Assembly (NCBI GenBank): GCA_964392915.1
Contig: CAYMRS010000007.1
Coordinates: 21,077-85,076, forward strand
From: JAAYUK01 sp964392915
GTDB taxonomy: Bacteria; Nitrospirota; Thermodesulfovibrionia; Thermodesulfovibrionales; Dissulfurispiraceae
Length of the DNA: 64,000 bases
Reading direction: 5' to 3'
Part shown: piece after piece, positions 52,068-61,924 of the stretch
How the letters are laid out: every line of letters starts with the position of its first letter
Numbering within the stretch: position 1 is the stretch's first letter
Translations under genes and position numbers: made by a program
Notes under the pieces: model-generated
Seen by the model: the letters and a program-made list of their open reading frames with translations, nothing else
Databases searched by the model: none
What the model was told of the DNA's origin: nothing

Positions 52068-54809
52068 TTACCCCTCCACAACCGGTATGGTTACCGTGAA
52101 CATTGTACCTTTCCCCTCTTCGCTCTGCACGGTTATCTCGCCGTCATGCTTCTTCACAATGTCGTAGGCTATGCTCAGACCAAGGCCGGTTCCCTTGCCG
52201 ACGTCCTTGGTCGTAAAGAACGGATCAAAGATGCGTCCGATTTTTTCGGGCGGAATGCCGGTGCCGGTGTCGCTGATGGCGATAAAGATGTTCCCCTGTC
52301 CGGCCCGCGTTCGTATCCGTATCTCTCCCCGTTCCGGAATCGCCTGCGCCGCGTTGATCAGCATGTTCATGAAAACCTGGTTCAGCTGGCCAGGATTGCA
52401 TTTCGTCAGCGGTATGTCTCCGAAGTCCCTGTGAACCGCCGCCTTGTATTTTATCTCGTTCCAGACAATATTGATCGTGCTCTCCAGCCCGGCGTTGATG
52501 TCCGCCATCGTGCTCTCCGCCTCGTCAATCCGGGAGAATCCTTTCAGATCCTGCACGATGCGCTTCACCCGCTCCGCTCCGTCAAGGGATTCGCTGATGA
52601 GGTTCTCCATGTCGTCCCTTATATAATCTATTTTAGCCGCCCTGCTGCTGCTGTTCAGTTCCTCTCTGATTGATGCCGCTTCAGGAACCCGGGCGAAAAC
52701 TTTTTCAAGCACGTCAGCCTGCACCTGTATGAACGAGGACATTCTGTGCGAATACTTCCGCAGCGTCCCGAGATTGCTGATGATGAATCCGACCGGATTG
52801 TTGATTTCATGGGCAACTCCCGCCGCAAGCTGCCCGATGGACGACATCTTTTCCTGCTGCAGCAGCTGCGACTGAAGAGCCTTCAAGTCCGCGTAAGCCG
52901 ACTGCAATTGCCGGTTTTTTGCCTCAATAAGGCCTTTTTCTTCCTCCTGCAGCCGAAGAAGGCGCTCTTCAATCTCCTTCTTCCAGGTAATGTCGTAGCA
53001 GGAGCCGATGAATCCGGAAAACGTCCCGTCAATGTCGTTGAATGCCCTGCCGACCGCAACCATCCAGCGATACATTCCGTCACTGCGGCGAAGGCGGAAC
53101 TCCGCCTCAAATGGCATGCGTGCATGAAAAACATGACGATAGCTGCTCAGAAAGGCCTCGCGGTCATCCGGGTGAATCTGCTCTGTCCATCCATAGCCGG
53201 CTTCCTGCTCAAATGTCCTGCCGGTAAATTCAAGCCAGGTCCTGTTGAAGAAATTGAAGAGGCTGTCCGTGCCCGATTGCCATATGAGGGCTGGAAACCC
53301 CTCAAACAGGGTAAGGTAAAAATCGCGGGATCTCTTCAAAGCCTCCTCTGTCTTTTTTCTTCGTGTTATATCTCTGACTGACCCCATAATACGGACAGGA
53401 TCGCCTTTCTCATCAAGAACAGCTTCGGCCTCATTCCTGATAAAAACAACCCCGGTATCCGGGCGGCATATGCGATGTTCAATATCGTAACCTGTTTTTT
53501 TCTCCAGGGCTTCATCCAGAGCGTTTCTGAAAACCGCCCTGTCTTCCGGATGGATAAAGTGCGCGAAAGCGTCGAGCGTGCCGTCAAACCCGCGCAACTC
53601 CAGTCCGAAAATGCGATACATTTCATCCGACCAGGACATTGTGCCGGACGGAAGCTCGAGCTGCCAGTGCCCCATGTGCGTCATAGCTTCAGCCTTCGCA
53701 TACCGGGCTTCGCTCTGCCGTAACGCATCCGTTTTTTCGACCATCCCTGTTATCATCGTGTTGAAGGCGTCGGACAGCGTTTCTATTTCATCGCCCGTCC
53801 TGCTCCGGAAGAGCATTTCGCCGTTCATTTTCCCGGGCAGGTGCTTCACATGTTCCGCAAATGCGACCAGCGGCTGCGTGAGGCGCTTCATCAAAAGCCA
53901 TACAACCGTCATTGTTATGACGACAACTCCCACAATAAGGAAGTAGAAAATGTTCCGTGCTTGATGCAAAGGTGCATACGCTGTTTCTATCGGATAATTT
54001 GAAGCAACAATCCAGTCGACTTTTTTCATATGCTTGAAGCTTGCAAGCACATACAGCCCCTTTGAAGTGACAGTCTCTTCAGTCCCTTCAAATCCTGCCA
54101 GCGCCGCGTCAAACAGCCTGTTTGCGCCGACGGGAACGTCTTTTTGTCCGATTATCGAGACATCCGGATGAATAATCATCGTCCTGTCTTTCGCGTAAAC
54201 ATATGTATATCCCGTCCTCCCCACCTTTATCCCGCGCAATTTGGCAAAATACGAATTATCAAGCAGGGAAACGCTCCCGCACAGGACTGCGGCAACCTCT
54301 CCGTCCCTCCCGAAAACAGGCGCTGTAAAGGTGATGACAGGATAATTTTCCATTTCTGAGGCGGAGTGCGGCGAAGAAACATACGGCTTCCCTGTTGCCG
54401 CTGTTTTCTGGAAATAGTCATGAGAAGAATAATCCTGCCCGCGCCTGCCGAACACGTCAGGATGCTCGGCAATCAGATGTCCGGACGATGATAAAACGGC
54501 GACCGCATTATCAAAAAGAAAGGCGGCATCCAGCCTGCTGTCAAGATACCGCTGCGCCTTTTGCGGGTTCTGCACCGCTTCCGGAGGAAAGGTCTTCGCC
54601 ATTCCGACAAGATCGTTTTGCAGGTCATTGATTTTTTCATCAAACTCGTCGGCAAGGCGGGAGACAAAGGTATACTGCGCTTCAAAAATAGACTGTTTTA
54701 TCCTGCTTTCAAAAAAAGCAATCGCAAAAAAAGCGGAGCCGGTCATAAGGCACGCGACAATGAGACAGACCGCTGCCGTCATCTTGGTTTTGAGGCTGGC
54801 TCTCAGCAC
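52068..54809 (-). CDS. Cache-HAMP-PAS-PAS sensor histidine kinase
   Basis: A 913-residue membrane kinase. GTG 54809 is chosen (GGGAG 6 nt upstream). Helix about 8-30; dCache domain to about 275 with GRTGYTYVYAKDRTMIIHPD, the small-ligand Cache signature; helix about 285-310; HAMP; two PAS domains (WSDEMYRIFGLE; IHPEDRAVFRNAL and WTEQIHPDDREAFLSSY); HisKA LAAGVAHEINNPVGF; ATPase with NQVFMNMLINAAQAIPERG and DPFFTTKDVGKGTGLGL. No receiver. Its ATPase-coding DNA is identical over 329 nt to the next kinase gene. Confidence 0.93.
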   Translation of the reverse strand: MLRASLKTKMTAAVCLIVACLMTGSAFFAIAFFESRIKQSIFEAQYTFVSRLADEFDEKINDLQNDLVGMAKTFPPEAVQNPQKAQRYLDSRLDAAFLFDNAVAVLSSSGHLIAEHPDVFGRRGQDYSSHDYFQKTAATGKPYVSSPHSASEMENYPVITFTAPVFGRDGEVAAVLCGSVSLLDNSYFAKLRGIKVGRTGYTYVYAKDRTMIIHPDVSIIGQKDVPVGANRLFDAALAGFEGTEETVTSKGLYVLASFKHMKKVDWIVASNYPIETAYAPLHQARNIFYFLIVGVVVITMTVVWLLMKRLTQPLVAFAEHVKHLPGKMNGEMLFRSRTGDEIETLSDAFNTMITGMVEKTDALRQSEARYAKAEAMTHMGHWQLELPSGTMSWSDEMYRIFGLELRGFDGTLDAFAHFIHPEDRAVFRNALDEALEKKTGYDIEHRICRPDTGVVFIRNEAEAVLDEKGDPVRIMGSVRDITRRKKTEEALKRSRDFYLTLFEGFPALIWQSGTDSLFNFFNRTWLEFTGRTFEQEAGYGWTEQIHPDDREAFLSSYRHVFHARMPFEAEFRLRRSDGMYRWMVAVGRAFNDIDGTFSGFIGSCYDITWKKEIEERLLRLQEEEKGLIEAKNRQLQSAYADLKALQSQLLQQEKMSSIGQLAAGVAHEINNPVGFIISNLGTLRKYSHRMSSFIQVQADVLEKVFARVPEAASIREELNSSSRAAKIDYIRDDMENLISESLDGAERVKRIVQDLKGFSRIDEAESTMADINAGLESTINIVWNEIKYKAAVHRDFGDIPLTKCNPGQLNQVFMNMLINAAQAIPERGEIRIRTRAGQGNIFIAISDTGTGIPPEKIGRIFDPFFTTKDVGKGTGLGLSIAYDIVKKHDGEITVQSEEGKGTMFTVTIPVVEG
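52204..52532. repeat. Exact 329-nt duplicate, copy 1
   Basis: Identical base for base to 54969-55297 (offset 2765). Similarity continues on both sides with scattered differences (two mismatches in the next 60 nt). It covers the N to F box part of the kinase ATPase domain, pointing to recent duplication or gene conversion. Confidence 0.9.
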
Positions 54810-54835
54810 TATAGTCTCCCGCCCGGCTTCACAGT

Positions 54836-56821
54836 CTACTGTACAACAGGGATACACACCGTAAACGTCGTTCCTTCGCCCGGCTCGCTCTGCACGGTTA
54901 TCTCGCCGTCATGCTTCTTCACAATGTCGTAGGCGATGCTCAGCCCCAGGCCGGTCCCCTTGCCCACCTCCTTGGTCGTAAAGAACGGATCAAAGATGCG
55001 TCCGATTTTTTCGGGCGGAATGCCGGTGCCGGTGTCGCTGATGGCGATAAAGATGTTCCCCTGTCCGGCCCGCGTTCGTATCCGTATCTCTCCCCGTTCC
55101 GGAATCGCCTGCGCCGCGTTGATCAGCATGTTCATGAAAACCTGGTTCAGCTGGCCAGGATTGCATTTCGTCAGCGGTATGTCTCCGAAGTCCCTGTGAA
55201 CCGCCGCCTTGTATTTTATCTCGTTCCAGACAATATTGATCGTGCTCTCCAGCCCGGCGTTGATGTCCGCCATCGTGCTCTCCGCCTCGTCAATCCGCGA
55301 GAATCCTTTCAGATCCTGCACAATGCGCTTCACCCGCTCCGCTCCGTCAAGGGATTCAGCCAGCAGGCTGCCGGCATCTCCCAGCACAAAATCTATCTTC
55401 AGACCGGCGCGCTCAGCCTTTACCGCGTTCAGGCTTTCCGCGACAGAGGACGGCGAGGCTGCCACATCTTGCAGGGCGGCTTGCTGCGTGTTGATAAAGC
55501 CATGAAGCCGCTCGATGTACTTTCTGAGGGTATTCAGGTTGCTCATAATAAAGCCCATCGGGTTGTTGATTTCATGGGCAACTCCCGCCGCAAGCTGCCC
55601 GATGGACGACATTTTCTCCTGCTGCAGAAGCTGCGACTGAAGCGTCTTCAGGTCCGCGTAAGCCTGTTCGAGCTGCTCTTTTTCCTGCTTCAGCTGCGTC
55701 TCGAGCATCTTGCGTTCCGTGACATCTTCCTTGACCGCAATGAAGTGGGTCACCTTTCCGTCTGCATCGCGAATCGGTGATATCGAAGCAGCTTCCCAGA
55801 ACAGCTCGCCGCTCTTTTTCCGGTTGTGGAACTCTCCCCGCCACTCCCGGCCGGCCAGGATGGTTTCCCAGAGCTCCCGATACCCCTCCGGCGACATCTC
55901 GCCAGACTTCAGCACCCGCGGGTTCTGGCCGATTGCCTCCTGCCGGCTGTAGCCGGTTACCGCGCAGAACTTCGGGTTCACATACTCGATAATGCCGTCG
56001 ATGTCGGTAATGACAATGGACGCCGGGTTCTGCTCCACAGCGCGAAGCAGCTTGCGCAGTTCCGTTTCGGCCCGTCGCTGCTCGGTAATGTCGCGTCCGA
56101 CGAGCAGAATGCCGTCGAAGTCCTTGATGGGGGTCAGGCGAACGTCCAGCCAGAGTTCGCGGTTCTGTGCCCCCCTGACACGTTGTTCGAACCGCGACTG
56201 TTCTCCGCAGACAGCCTGCAAGAGCGCCTTTGAACAGGTCTCGCCGGAGTCGAAGCAGACTGTCTCAAATGCACGACCAATAACCTCGGCAGGACTTCGG
56301 AACCCGAACATCTTGGCGCCCGCATCGTTCATGCTCAGAAAACTGCCGTCTGATACAAGGTGCGCGATGCAGTCCTGCGAACTCTCCAGAAACGAGCGGG
56401 CGTACTCTTCCGAACACTTCAGCACCTCTTCCAGATGCCGCTCCTCGGTCACGTCGCGCAAAATTACCAGCACAAACACGTCCCCGGCGGCGGATTCGTA
56501 CAAACTTTGCCGGACATCGAGCAGGTGAAGCGCAGCCGCCGCGTCGAGGGCCTTGAGTTCAGCCCGCACCACGCGCTCCATGCCTGCAAAAAGCAGCGCG
56601 GCGCCTTCAGCCAGCACGTTGGCATTATCGTTCCCCAGAAGCTCGCTCTCGCACCGCCACAGGACCTGCTCAGCAGGATGCCCAATGAGTTCAAGAAAAT
56701 CGTCGTTCACATAAACGATGCGGTTATCGATATCCTTGAGGCATACGGCCCGTCCGAACGCATTCAGCGCACGCACCGCTTCGGCATGAACGCCATGGAC
56801 TGTCCTTTCTTTTTCGGTCAC
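54836..56821 (-). CDS. Soluble multi-PAS sensor histidine kinase
   Basis: A 661-residue cytoplasmic kinase, no membrane helix. Three PAS domains (about residues 15-125, 130-250, 260-385; the third has VEQNPASIVITDIDGIIEYVNPKFCAVTGYSRQEAIGQNPRVLKSG), coiled linker, HisKA LAAGVAHEINNPMGF and a complete ATPase domain. GTG 56821 is preceded by AAAGGGGGGG. 26 nt separate it from the next kinase. The C-terminal 160 residues are nearly identical to those of the kinase at 52068. Confidence 0.92.
   Translation of the reverse strand: MTEKERTVHGVHAEAVRALNAFGRAVCLKDIDNRIVYVNDDFLELIGHPAEQVLWRCESELLGNDNANVLAEGAALLFAGMERVVRAELKALDAAAALHLLDVRQSLYESAAGDVFVLVILRDVTEERHLEEVLKCSEEYARSFLESSQDCIAHLVSDGSFLSMNDAGAKMFGFRSPAEVIGRAFETVCFDSGETCSKALLQAVCGEQSRFEQRVRGAQNRELWLDVRLTPIKDFDGILLVGRDITEQRRAETELRKLLRAVEQNPASIVITDIDGIIEYVNPKFCAVTGYSRQEAIGQNPRVLKSGEMSPEGYRELWETILAGREWRGEFHNRKKSGELFWEAASISPIRDADGKVTHFIAVKEDVTERKMLETQLKQEKEQLEQAYADLKTLQSQLLQQEKMSSIGQLAAGVAHEINNPMGFIMSNLNTLRKYIERLHGFINTQQAALQDVAASPSSVAESLNAVKAERAGLKIDFVLGDAGSLLAESLDGAERVKRIVQDLKGFSRIDEAESTMADINAGLESTINIVWNEIKYKAAVHRDFGDIPLTKCNPGQLNQVFMNMLINAAQAIPERGEIRIRTRAGQGNIFIAISDTGTGIPPEKIGRIFDPFFTTKEVGKGTGLGLSIAYDIVKKHDGEITVQSEPGEGTTFTVCIPVVQ
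54969..55297. repeat. Exact 329-nt duplicate, copy 2
   Basis: Partner of 52204-52532. Regions outside the kinase core (PAS and linker) are unrelated, so only the catalytic core has been homogenised. Confidence 0.9.
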
Positions 56822-56845
56822 CGCCCCCCCTTTATCCCGGGATTT

Positions 56846-58519
56846 TCATGTCGAGCGTACTATCGGTATTCGGATGGTGAAAGCCGTTCCTTTTCCCGGC
56901 TCGCTCTGCACCTCAATATCGCCGTTATGTCGTTTCACGATATCGTATGCGATGCTGAGCCCCAGACCGGTTCCCTTTCCGACCGCCTTGGTCGTAAAAA
57001 ACGGATCGAATATCTTCTGCAGCTTGTCCGGAGGGATGCCGCTGCCGGTGTCCGCGATGCGCACATAGATATTCTTTTCATCAGCCCACGTCTTTACCGT
57101 GATGCGCCCCTGGGTCTCCATGGCATGCGCGGCGTTGACCAGCACGTTCATGAATACCTGATTGAGCTGCCCGATGTTGCAGAGCGTCTGCGGCAGTTCG
57201 CCGAAGTCGCGCTCCACCGTCGCCTTGCACTTCAATTCACTCCAGACAATATTGATAGTGCTGTCGATTCCGGCATTGATGTCCGCCGCTTTGCTTTCCG
57301 TTTCATCCACGCGCGAAAAGCTTTTCAGGTCCTTCACTATGCCCTTCACACGCTCTGCCCCGTCGAGCGATTCGTTGACAAGGGCTTCGATGTCCGGCAC
57401 CAGATAGTCTATCTTGTTTTCCCTGCGCGCATCTGCGAGTCTCCGGCGAGTCTCGTCCGGAAGCTCCCCCGCGGATGCGTCAACCGCGGCAACGTATGCC
57501 TTCAGCCGCTCCGCATACCGGCGCAACGTGTTCAGGTTGCTGCTGATGAACCCGATAGGGTTGTTGATTTCATGCGCAACCCCCGCCGCAAGCTGGCCGA
57601 TGGACGACATTTTTTCCTGCTGGATCATCTGTGACTGCATGTTTTTGAGCTCCGCGTTGGCACGTTCAAGGGCGATGTTCTGTTCGGACAGGAGAAGATG
57701 GCTTTCTTCAAGCGCTCTCCGGGCCCCCCGCATTTCGGTCACATCGAGCAGCCGGATAACCGCCGCGGGCAGTCCCGGAGAGCGGGGCATATAGGAGACC
57801 GAAAGATCGTACACGGCGCCGCGGGGGTTGCTATACTCGATCTGCGCCTGCTCGCCGACCACGCAGGTAAAGCCCGCCGCGGCCAGAACCGGCTGCCAGC
57901 GTCTCCCCATCAGACGCTCATACGGTTCCCCGGCCAGCTCCGTCATCGCCCGGTTGCACCGGATGATTCTATCCTGCCGGTCAGTCAGCATAATCACATC
58001 CGCCACACTGTCCACGGTCGTTTCCCACTCGCGCTTGGCCTGCACGATCGCTGCAATCGTATCGTGCATCATGTCCTGCTCAATCCTCAGTTCCTCAGCC
58101 ACGCGCAGTGAGACGAGGTTGCGAATCTTTATCATCAGCTCCATCAGATCGATTGGTTTCCTGAGCACATCATTCGCCCCGGCCTTAAGGCATTGAAGGA
58201 CCGTATCGTGCTGCCCTTCGCCGGTTATGATTATGATCGGGATTGAGGCAGACTGCATATCGGCGCGCAGCTGCGCACAGACATCATCACCCCGCATGCC
58301 GGGCATGCTCAGGTCGAGCAGGATGACGTCGGGAGAGGCAGCGGCTGCCTTTACAATGCCGCTCACGCCGTCGCCGGCCTGCTCCGCTTCACAGCCGAAA
58401 AAGGCGAGCTGCAGAGCAAGCGACTGCCGGAAATCGGGGTCATCGTCGATAATCAGCGCCGTCCTGCCGCGCAGCAGGTCTGACGGGGCGCCGGCTTTCA
58501 GCGGGGCATGCTCAGTCAC
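56846..58519 (-). CDS. Receiver-PAS histidine kinase
   Basis: A 557-residue kinase with its receiver at the N-terminus (ALIIDDDPDFRQSLALQL, Asp in ILLDLSMPGMRG, LRKPIDLMEL), then PAS (about 150-275), HisKA LAAGVAHEINNPIGF and ATPase (DPFFTTKAVGKGTGLGL). The receiver-first order suggests it is controlled by another kinase, such as the hybrid kinase just upstream. GTG 58519 is chosen (GGGAG 8 nt upstream), overlapping the upstream stop by 8 nt. Its core is a diverged relative of the two downstream kinases. Confidence 0.92.
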   Translation of the reverse strand: MTEHAPLKAGAPSDLLRGRTALIIDDDPDFRQSLALQLAFFGCEAEQAGDGVSGIVKAAAASPDVILLDLSMPGMRGDDVCAQLRADMQSASIPIIIITGEGQHDTVLQCLKAGANDVLRKPIDLMELMIKIRNLVSLRVAEELRIEQDMMHDTIAAIVQAKREWETTVDSVADVIMLTDRQDRIIRCNRAMTELAGEPYERLMGRRWQPVLAAAGFTCVVGEQAQIEYSNPRGAVYDLSVSYMPRSPGLPAAVIRLLDVTEMRGARRALEESHLLLSEQNIALERANAELKNMQSQMIQQEKMSSIGQLAAGVAHEINNPIGFISSNLNTLRRYAERLKAYVAAVDASAGELPDETRRRLADARRENKIDYLVPDIEALVNESLDGAERVKGIVKDLKSFSRVDETESKAADINAGIDSTINIVWSELKCKATVERDFGELPQTLCNIGQLNQVFMNVLVNAAHAMETQGRITVKTWADEKNIYVRIADTGSGIPPDKLQKIFDPFFTTKAVGKGTGLGLSIAYDIVKRHNGDIEVQSEPGKGTAFTIRIPIVRST

Positions 58520-61500
58520 GATCAAGCTCCCTTCTGACAGCCGCAAATAACTGGCGGGGTTCTATCGGTTTCATCAGGCAATCATGCCCGAGCTGCCCTA
58601 TCAGCGAGAGTTTGCCTTCATCCGAAATATAGCCGCTCATGAATACAATCCGCATCGCCGGATACTGTTTACGAATGACAAGCCACGCCTCAAGGCCGCC
58701 CAGCTCCGGCATGACGACATCGGAAAGGAACAGATCGATTTTCCCCTTCTTCGCATCACAAACCGCGACAGCTTCCGCGCCGTTGCCCGCTTCAAGAACG
58801 GTATATCCGCGCATCTCAAGAATGTATTTTGTTACACGGCGCACTACAGCATCGTCTTCCGCAAGCAGAATCGTTTCCGCCCCCCCTGCAACAGGCGCCG
58901 CAGCGTTTTCGCCCAGGGTTTCTGGGGCAGCCGTACTGAGCGGCAGGTACAGCAGAAAAGTCGTTCCCGCGCCGGCCGTGCTTTGCACCCGGACAGCGCC
59001 GCCATGCTGCTGCATGATGCCGTACACGGAAGCAAGGCCGAGCCCGGTTCCCTTGCCGGCCTCCTTGGTAGTAAAGAACGGATCGAAAACTTTACACAGA
59101 TCTTCCGGGGCGATGCCGGTGCCGGTGTCGCTCACCCGAATCAGCGCGTAGTCGCCCGGCACAAGCCCCTCGACCTCATGGCCGGCAAGGCTGATTCTTT
59201 CGGTCTCGACAGTCAGCGTGCCGCCGTCCGGCATGGCATCGCGGGCATTAATCGCCAGGTTCATGAACACCTGCTCCATCTGCCCGGCATCTGCCTGCAC
59301 CGGCAGCGGCACCGTTGCGTCTCGCACAATAAGCGTTACGTCTTCACCGATCAGCCTCCGCAGAAGTTTCATGACAGCCTCGACAATGCGGTTGAGGTCA
59401 ATCGGCTTCATCGTCATTGCCTGACAGCGGCTGAACGCAAGCAGTCCCTTGGTAAGGGCGGCGGCGCGGTCGACCAGCGCGATAATCTGCTGGAGCGTGC
59501 TTCGCTCGCTGTCGCTGGCCTTTCCGCCCAAAAGCGGAAGTGAAGCAAAGCCGAGAATGGCTGAGAGGATGTTGTTGAAATCATGCGCTATGCCGCCCGC
59601 AAGCCGTCCGACCGCCTCCATTTTTTGCGCCTGCCGCAGCTGCTCCTGCAATTGACGTTGCTCGGTCACATCGCGCAGGATGCCCTCCGTGGCGACAGGT
59701 TCGCCGCGGTCGTTTCTTACCAGACTGGCGGTCACCTCGACCTCGCGGATTTTCCCTGCGGCGGTGCGCGCCCGGAACGGATAATGCATTATCTCTCCCT
59801 TTTCCTGAAGCAGGGCAAGGTAGACGGAACGGTCAAGGGGGTTTTCCCAGAAATCAATCTTGGCCCTGCCGATCAGTTCGCCCGGCGTTGCGAGCCCCGC
59901 AATGCGGGCCATGGCCTGATTGGCGCGTTCAATCCGCCCATCGGCTCCTGTCCGGAACACTCCGTCCAGCGAAGACTCAAACAGGTTCCGGAATTCCCGT
60001 TCGCTCTCCGCAAGTCGCGCTTCCGCGCGGCTTCGCAAGACAACCTTCCATACGTCGTCCATGAAGAGCTGCACCTGTCTGACATCGAACTCAGTGTACG
60101 ACGTTTCCTTGTTCGCTACGCTGACAGCGGCGACGATGCGCTTCCCTTCGTCGAAAACCGGCAGTCCCACATAACGCGTCACCGGGAAATGGCCCTCCGG
60201 CAAGCCTCTGCTGCCCGGCGCGGCGGCATAGTCGTTATGGATAACCACATCGCGCTTCCGTATGCTGTCGGCCCAGATGCCGACGCGCTCAAGCGGGTAG
60301 TGCTGGCTTTCGGGCGTTTTGCACTGCCCCTTAACCGCGGCAGACCATGCTATCTGCGTTATCGTTTCCAAGTCTTCGTCATACAGGTGGAAGCACCCTG
60401 CCGTGCTTCCGGAAAGAAAGACAACCGCCTCCAGCGCCAATTCAAAGAGTTCCTGTTCGGAAGCATTCCGCATGTTCGTCATTTCCAGGAGCAGGGCAAG
60501 CCGGTCTTCGTCGCGATGCCGCTCGTCCGACAGTTGCATCTGAAGAGTAACGTCCATGATTGTCCCGGACGCGCCGCAATGTTGTCCCTTCTCATCCCGG
60601 ATCGCCTGCCCGATAAGGCGCAGATGCTTCTGCCCGCCGCTCCGCAGCGCCACCCTGAAGTCGTCATCAACAATGCCCGCGCCCGCAGAAAAAAGCGTTT
60701 CAACGATTCTTCTGAGCCTCCCGGCGTCCGCCGGGTGAGCCATGGAACATATCTCCTCAAAGTTGAGGGGGGGGGCGTACTCAGGGGTCTCAAAAATCCG
60801 GTAGAGCCCGCCGGACCAGAACATGCCGCCGGTATCGGCATCGACCTGAAAGCTGCCGATATGCGCCAGATGCTCCGTATCGGACAGCAGCGCCTCGGTC
60901 TTGCGCAGCCCGTCGAACATAACCTTTCGTTCGGATATGTCGTGCATCATATGAACGGCTCCGACAAGCTCGCCGGAGTCGTCCCGGAGCGGTTCGGCGC
61001 TAACCTCGAACCAGCGGCCTTCTAACTGCATTTCAAATTCTGCGCTTCGGCCTGTCTCCTGCATGGTGACGAACGGACATCCGGAAACGGGAGAGGAACT
61101 CGCATGAAAAAGCTCATAACAATGGCGGCCCAGAATCTGCTCCGCCGGGAGGTTCAGATGCTTCATGGTCGAGCGGTTGCACTGCACGACCCTCTGCTGA
61201 AGATCGAACACCACTAATGCATTGCTGACTGCATCAAAGGTGGTCTGCCAGCGTCCGGCGGCATCACGGAGAAGCTTCTCCGCGGACTTGCGTTCCGATA
61301 TGTCGCGGATAATGGCCCACATGCTTTTGGGCGAACCGTCGGGGTGGCGGCTCAGATAGGCGCGGAGTCCTATCGGCGCAATGCTGCCGTCTTTGCGCCG
61401 GTACTCCTTTTCATACTGATCGGAATATCCGCGCGGCAGGACCTGCTGCCGGATAATTCCTTCCTCGAAAGCATGCCACTTCTCAGGGGTGAGTTCAATG

Positions 61501-61742
61501 TAGGTAAATCCGCCGATCTCTTCGGCGTCATAGCCGGTCAACTGGAGAAATGCCTGATTCCAGCGAATAATCCTGCCGGACATCTCGACTTCGCAAAATG
61601 CGTCGAAAATCTGCTCCGCAAACGTTGCAAAATCAGATGATCCCTGAGAGCATGCGTCCCTCGCAGCGCCGGTATGCCCTGCCGGCAAGGGAACGTTTCC
61701 GGGGCGCTGAGGGTCATCCGGGGATACGGGCTTTTCTACCAT
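58512..61742 (-). CDS. PAS/GAF hybrid histidine kinase with receiver
   Basis: A 1076-residue soluble sensor, first gene of the signalling block. PAS at about 40-150, 160-275 and 285-400, a GAF domain about 420-580 (ASEQELFELALEAVVFLSGSTAGCFHLYDEDLE), PAS about 590-700, HisKA GRLAGGIAHDFNNIL, ATPase with AINARDAMPDGG and DPFFTTKEAGKGTGLGL, and a C-terminal receiver (ILLAEDDAVVRRVTKYIL, Asp in LFLSDVVMPELGG). AAGGAG lies 5 nt before ATG 61742. It should feed phosphate to downstream receivers via an Hpt not encoded here, or directly. Confidence 0.94.
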   Translation of the reverse strand: MVEKPVSPDDPQRPGNVPLPAGHTGAARDACSQGSSDFATFAEQIFDAFCEVEMSGRIIRWNQAFLQLTGYDAEEIGGFTYIELTPEKWHAFEEGIIRQQVLPRGYSDQYEKEYRRKDGSIAPIGLRAYLSRHPDGSPKSMWAIIRDISERKSAEKLLRDAAGRWQTTFDAVSNALVVFDLQQRVVQCNRSTMKHLNLPAEQILGRHCYELFHASSSPVSGCPFVTMQETGRSAEFEMQLEGRWFEVSAEPLRDDSGELVGAVHMMHDISERKVMFDGLRKTEALLSDTEHLAHIGSFQVDADTGGMFWSGGLYRIFETPEYAPPLNFEEICSMAHPADAGRLRRIVETLFSAGAGIVDDDFRVALRSGGQKHLRLIGQAIRDEKGQHCGASGTIMDVTLQMQLSDERHRDEDRLALLLEMTNMRNASEQELFELALEAVVFLSGSTAGCFHLYDEDLETITQIAWSAAVKGQCKTPESQHYPLERVGIWADSIRKRDVVIHNDYAAAPGSRGLPEGHFPVTRYVGLPVFDEGKRIVAAVSVANKETSYTEFDVRQVQLFMDDVWKVVLRSRAEARLAESEREFRNLFESSLDGVFRTGADGRIERANQAMARIAGLATPGELIGRAKIDFWENPLDRSVYLALLQEKGEIMHYPFRARTAAGKIREVEVTASLVRNDRGEPVATEGILRDVTEQRQLQEQLRQAQKMEAVGRLAGGIAHDFNNILSAILGFASLPLLGGKASDSERSTLQQIIALVDRAAALTKGLLAFSRCQAMTMKPIDLNRIVEAVMKLLRRLIGEDVTLIVRDATVPLPVQADAGQMEQVFMNLAINARDAMPDGGTLTVETERISLAGHEVEGLVPGDYALIRVSDTGTGIAPEDLCKVFDPFFTTKEAGKGTGLGLASVYGIMQQHGGAVRVQSTAGAGTTFLLYLPLSTAAPETLGENAAAPVAGGAETILLAEDDAVVRRVTKYILEMRGYTVLEAGNGAEAVAVCDAKKGKIDLFLSDVVMPELGGLEAWLVIRKQYPAMRIVFMSGYISDEGKLSLIGQLGHDCLMKPIEPRQLFAAVRRELDRD

Positions 61743-61773
61743 ACATGCTCCTTCAGCAAGGGGTTTCTCTCAA

Positions 61774-61782
61774 ACTATAGCA
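61774..61782 (-). promoter_or_regulatory. Putative extended -10 promoter of signalling operon
   Basis: Minus strand TGC followed by TATAGT (61774-61779), about 32 nt before ATG 61742. The -35 is poor, as for other extended -10 boxes in this window. Confidence 0.4.
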
Positions 61783-61886
61783 CACTTTCAGCGCCACACA
61801 CATCATGCCGCACTGCGTGATAACCGCTTGTGAAGTGCAGGGCCTTGACGCTGCGGGAACAGCCAGATGCCGTTCGGAGCTTTTTG

Positions 61887-61895
61887 TGCTATCCT
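61887..61895 (+). promoter_or_regulatory. Putative extended -10 promoter of glgX
   Basis: TGC followed by TATCCT (61890-61895), leader about 23 nt with AAGGGAG 6 nt before ATG 61925. No good -35. Confidence 0.35.
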
Positions 61896-61924
61896 TATCT
61901 CAAAAGAAGCGAAGGGAGCAGCGT

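Noticed and set aside
56360..61025. 424- and 480-residue plus-strand ORFs antisense to kinases
   Set aside because: Shadows of PAS/kinase genes with intact catalytic motifs on the other strand.
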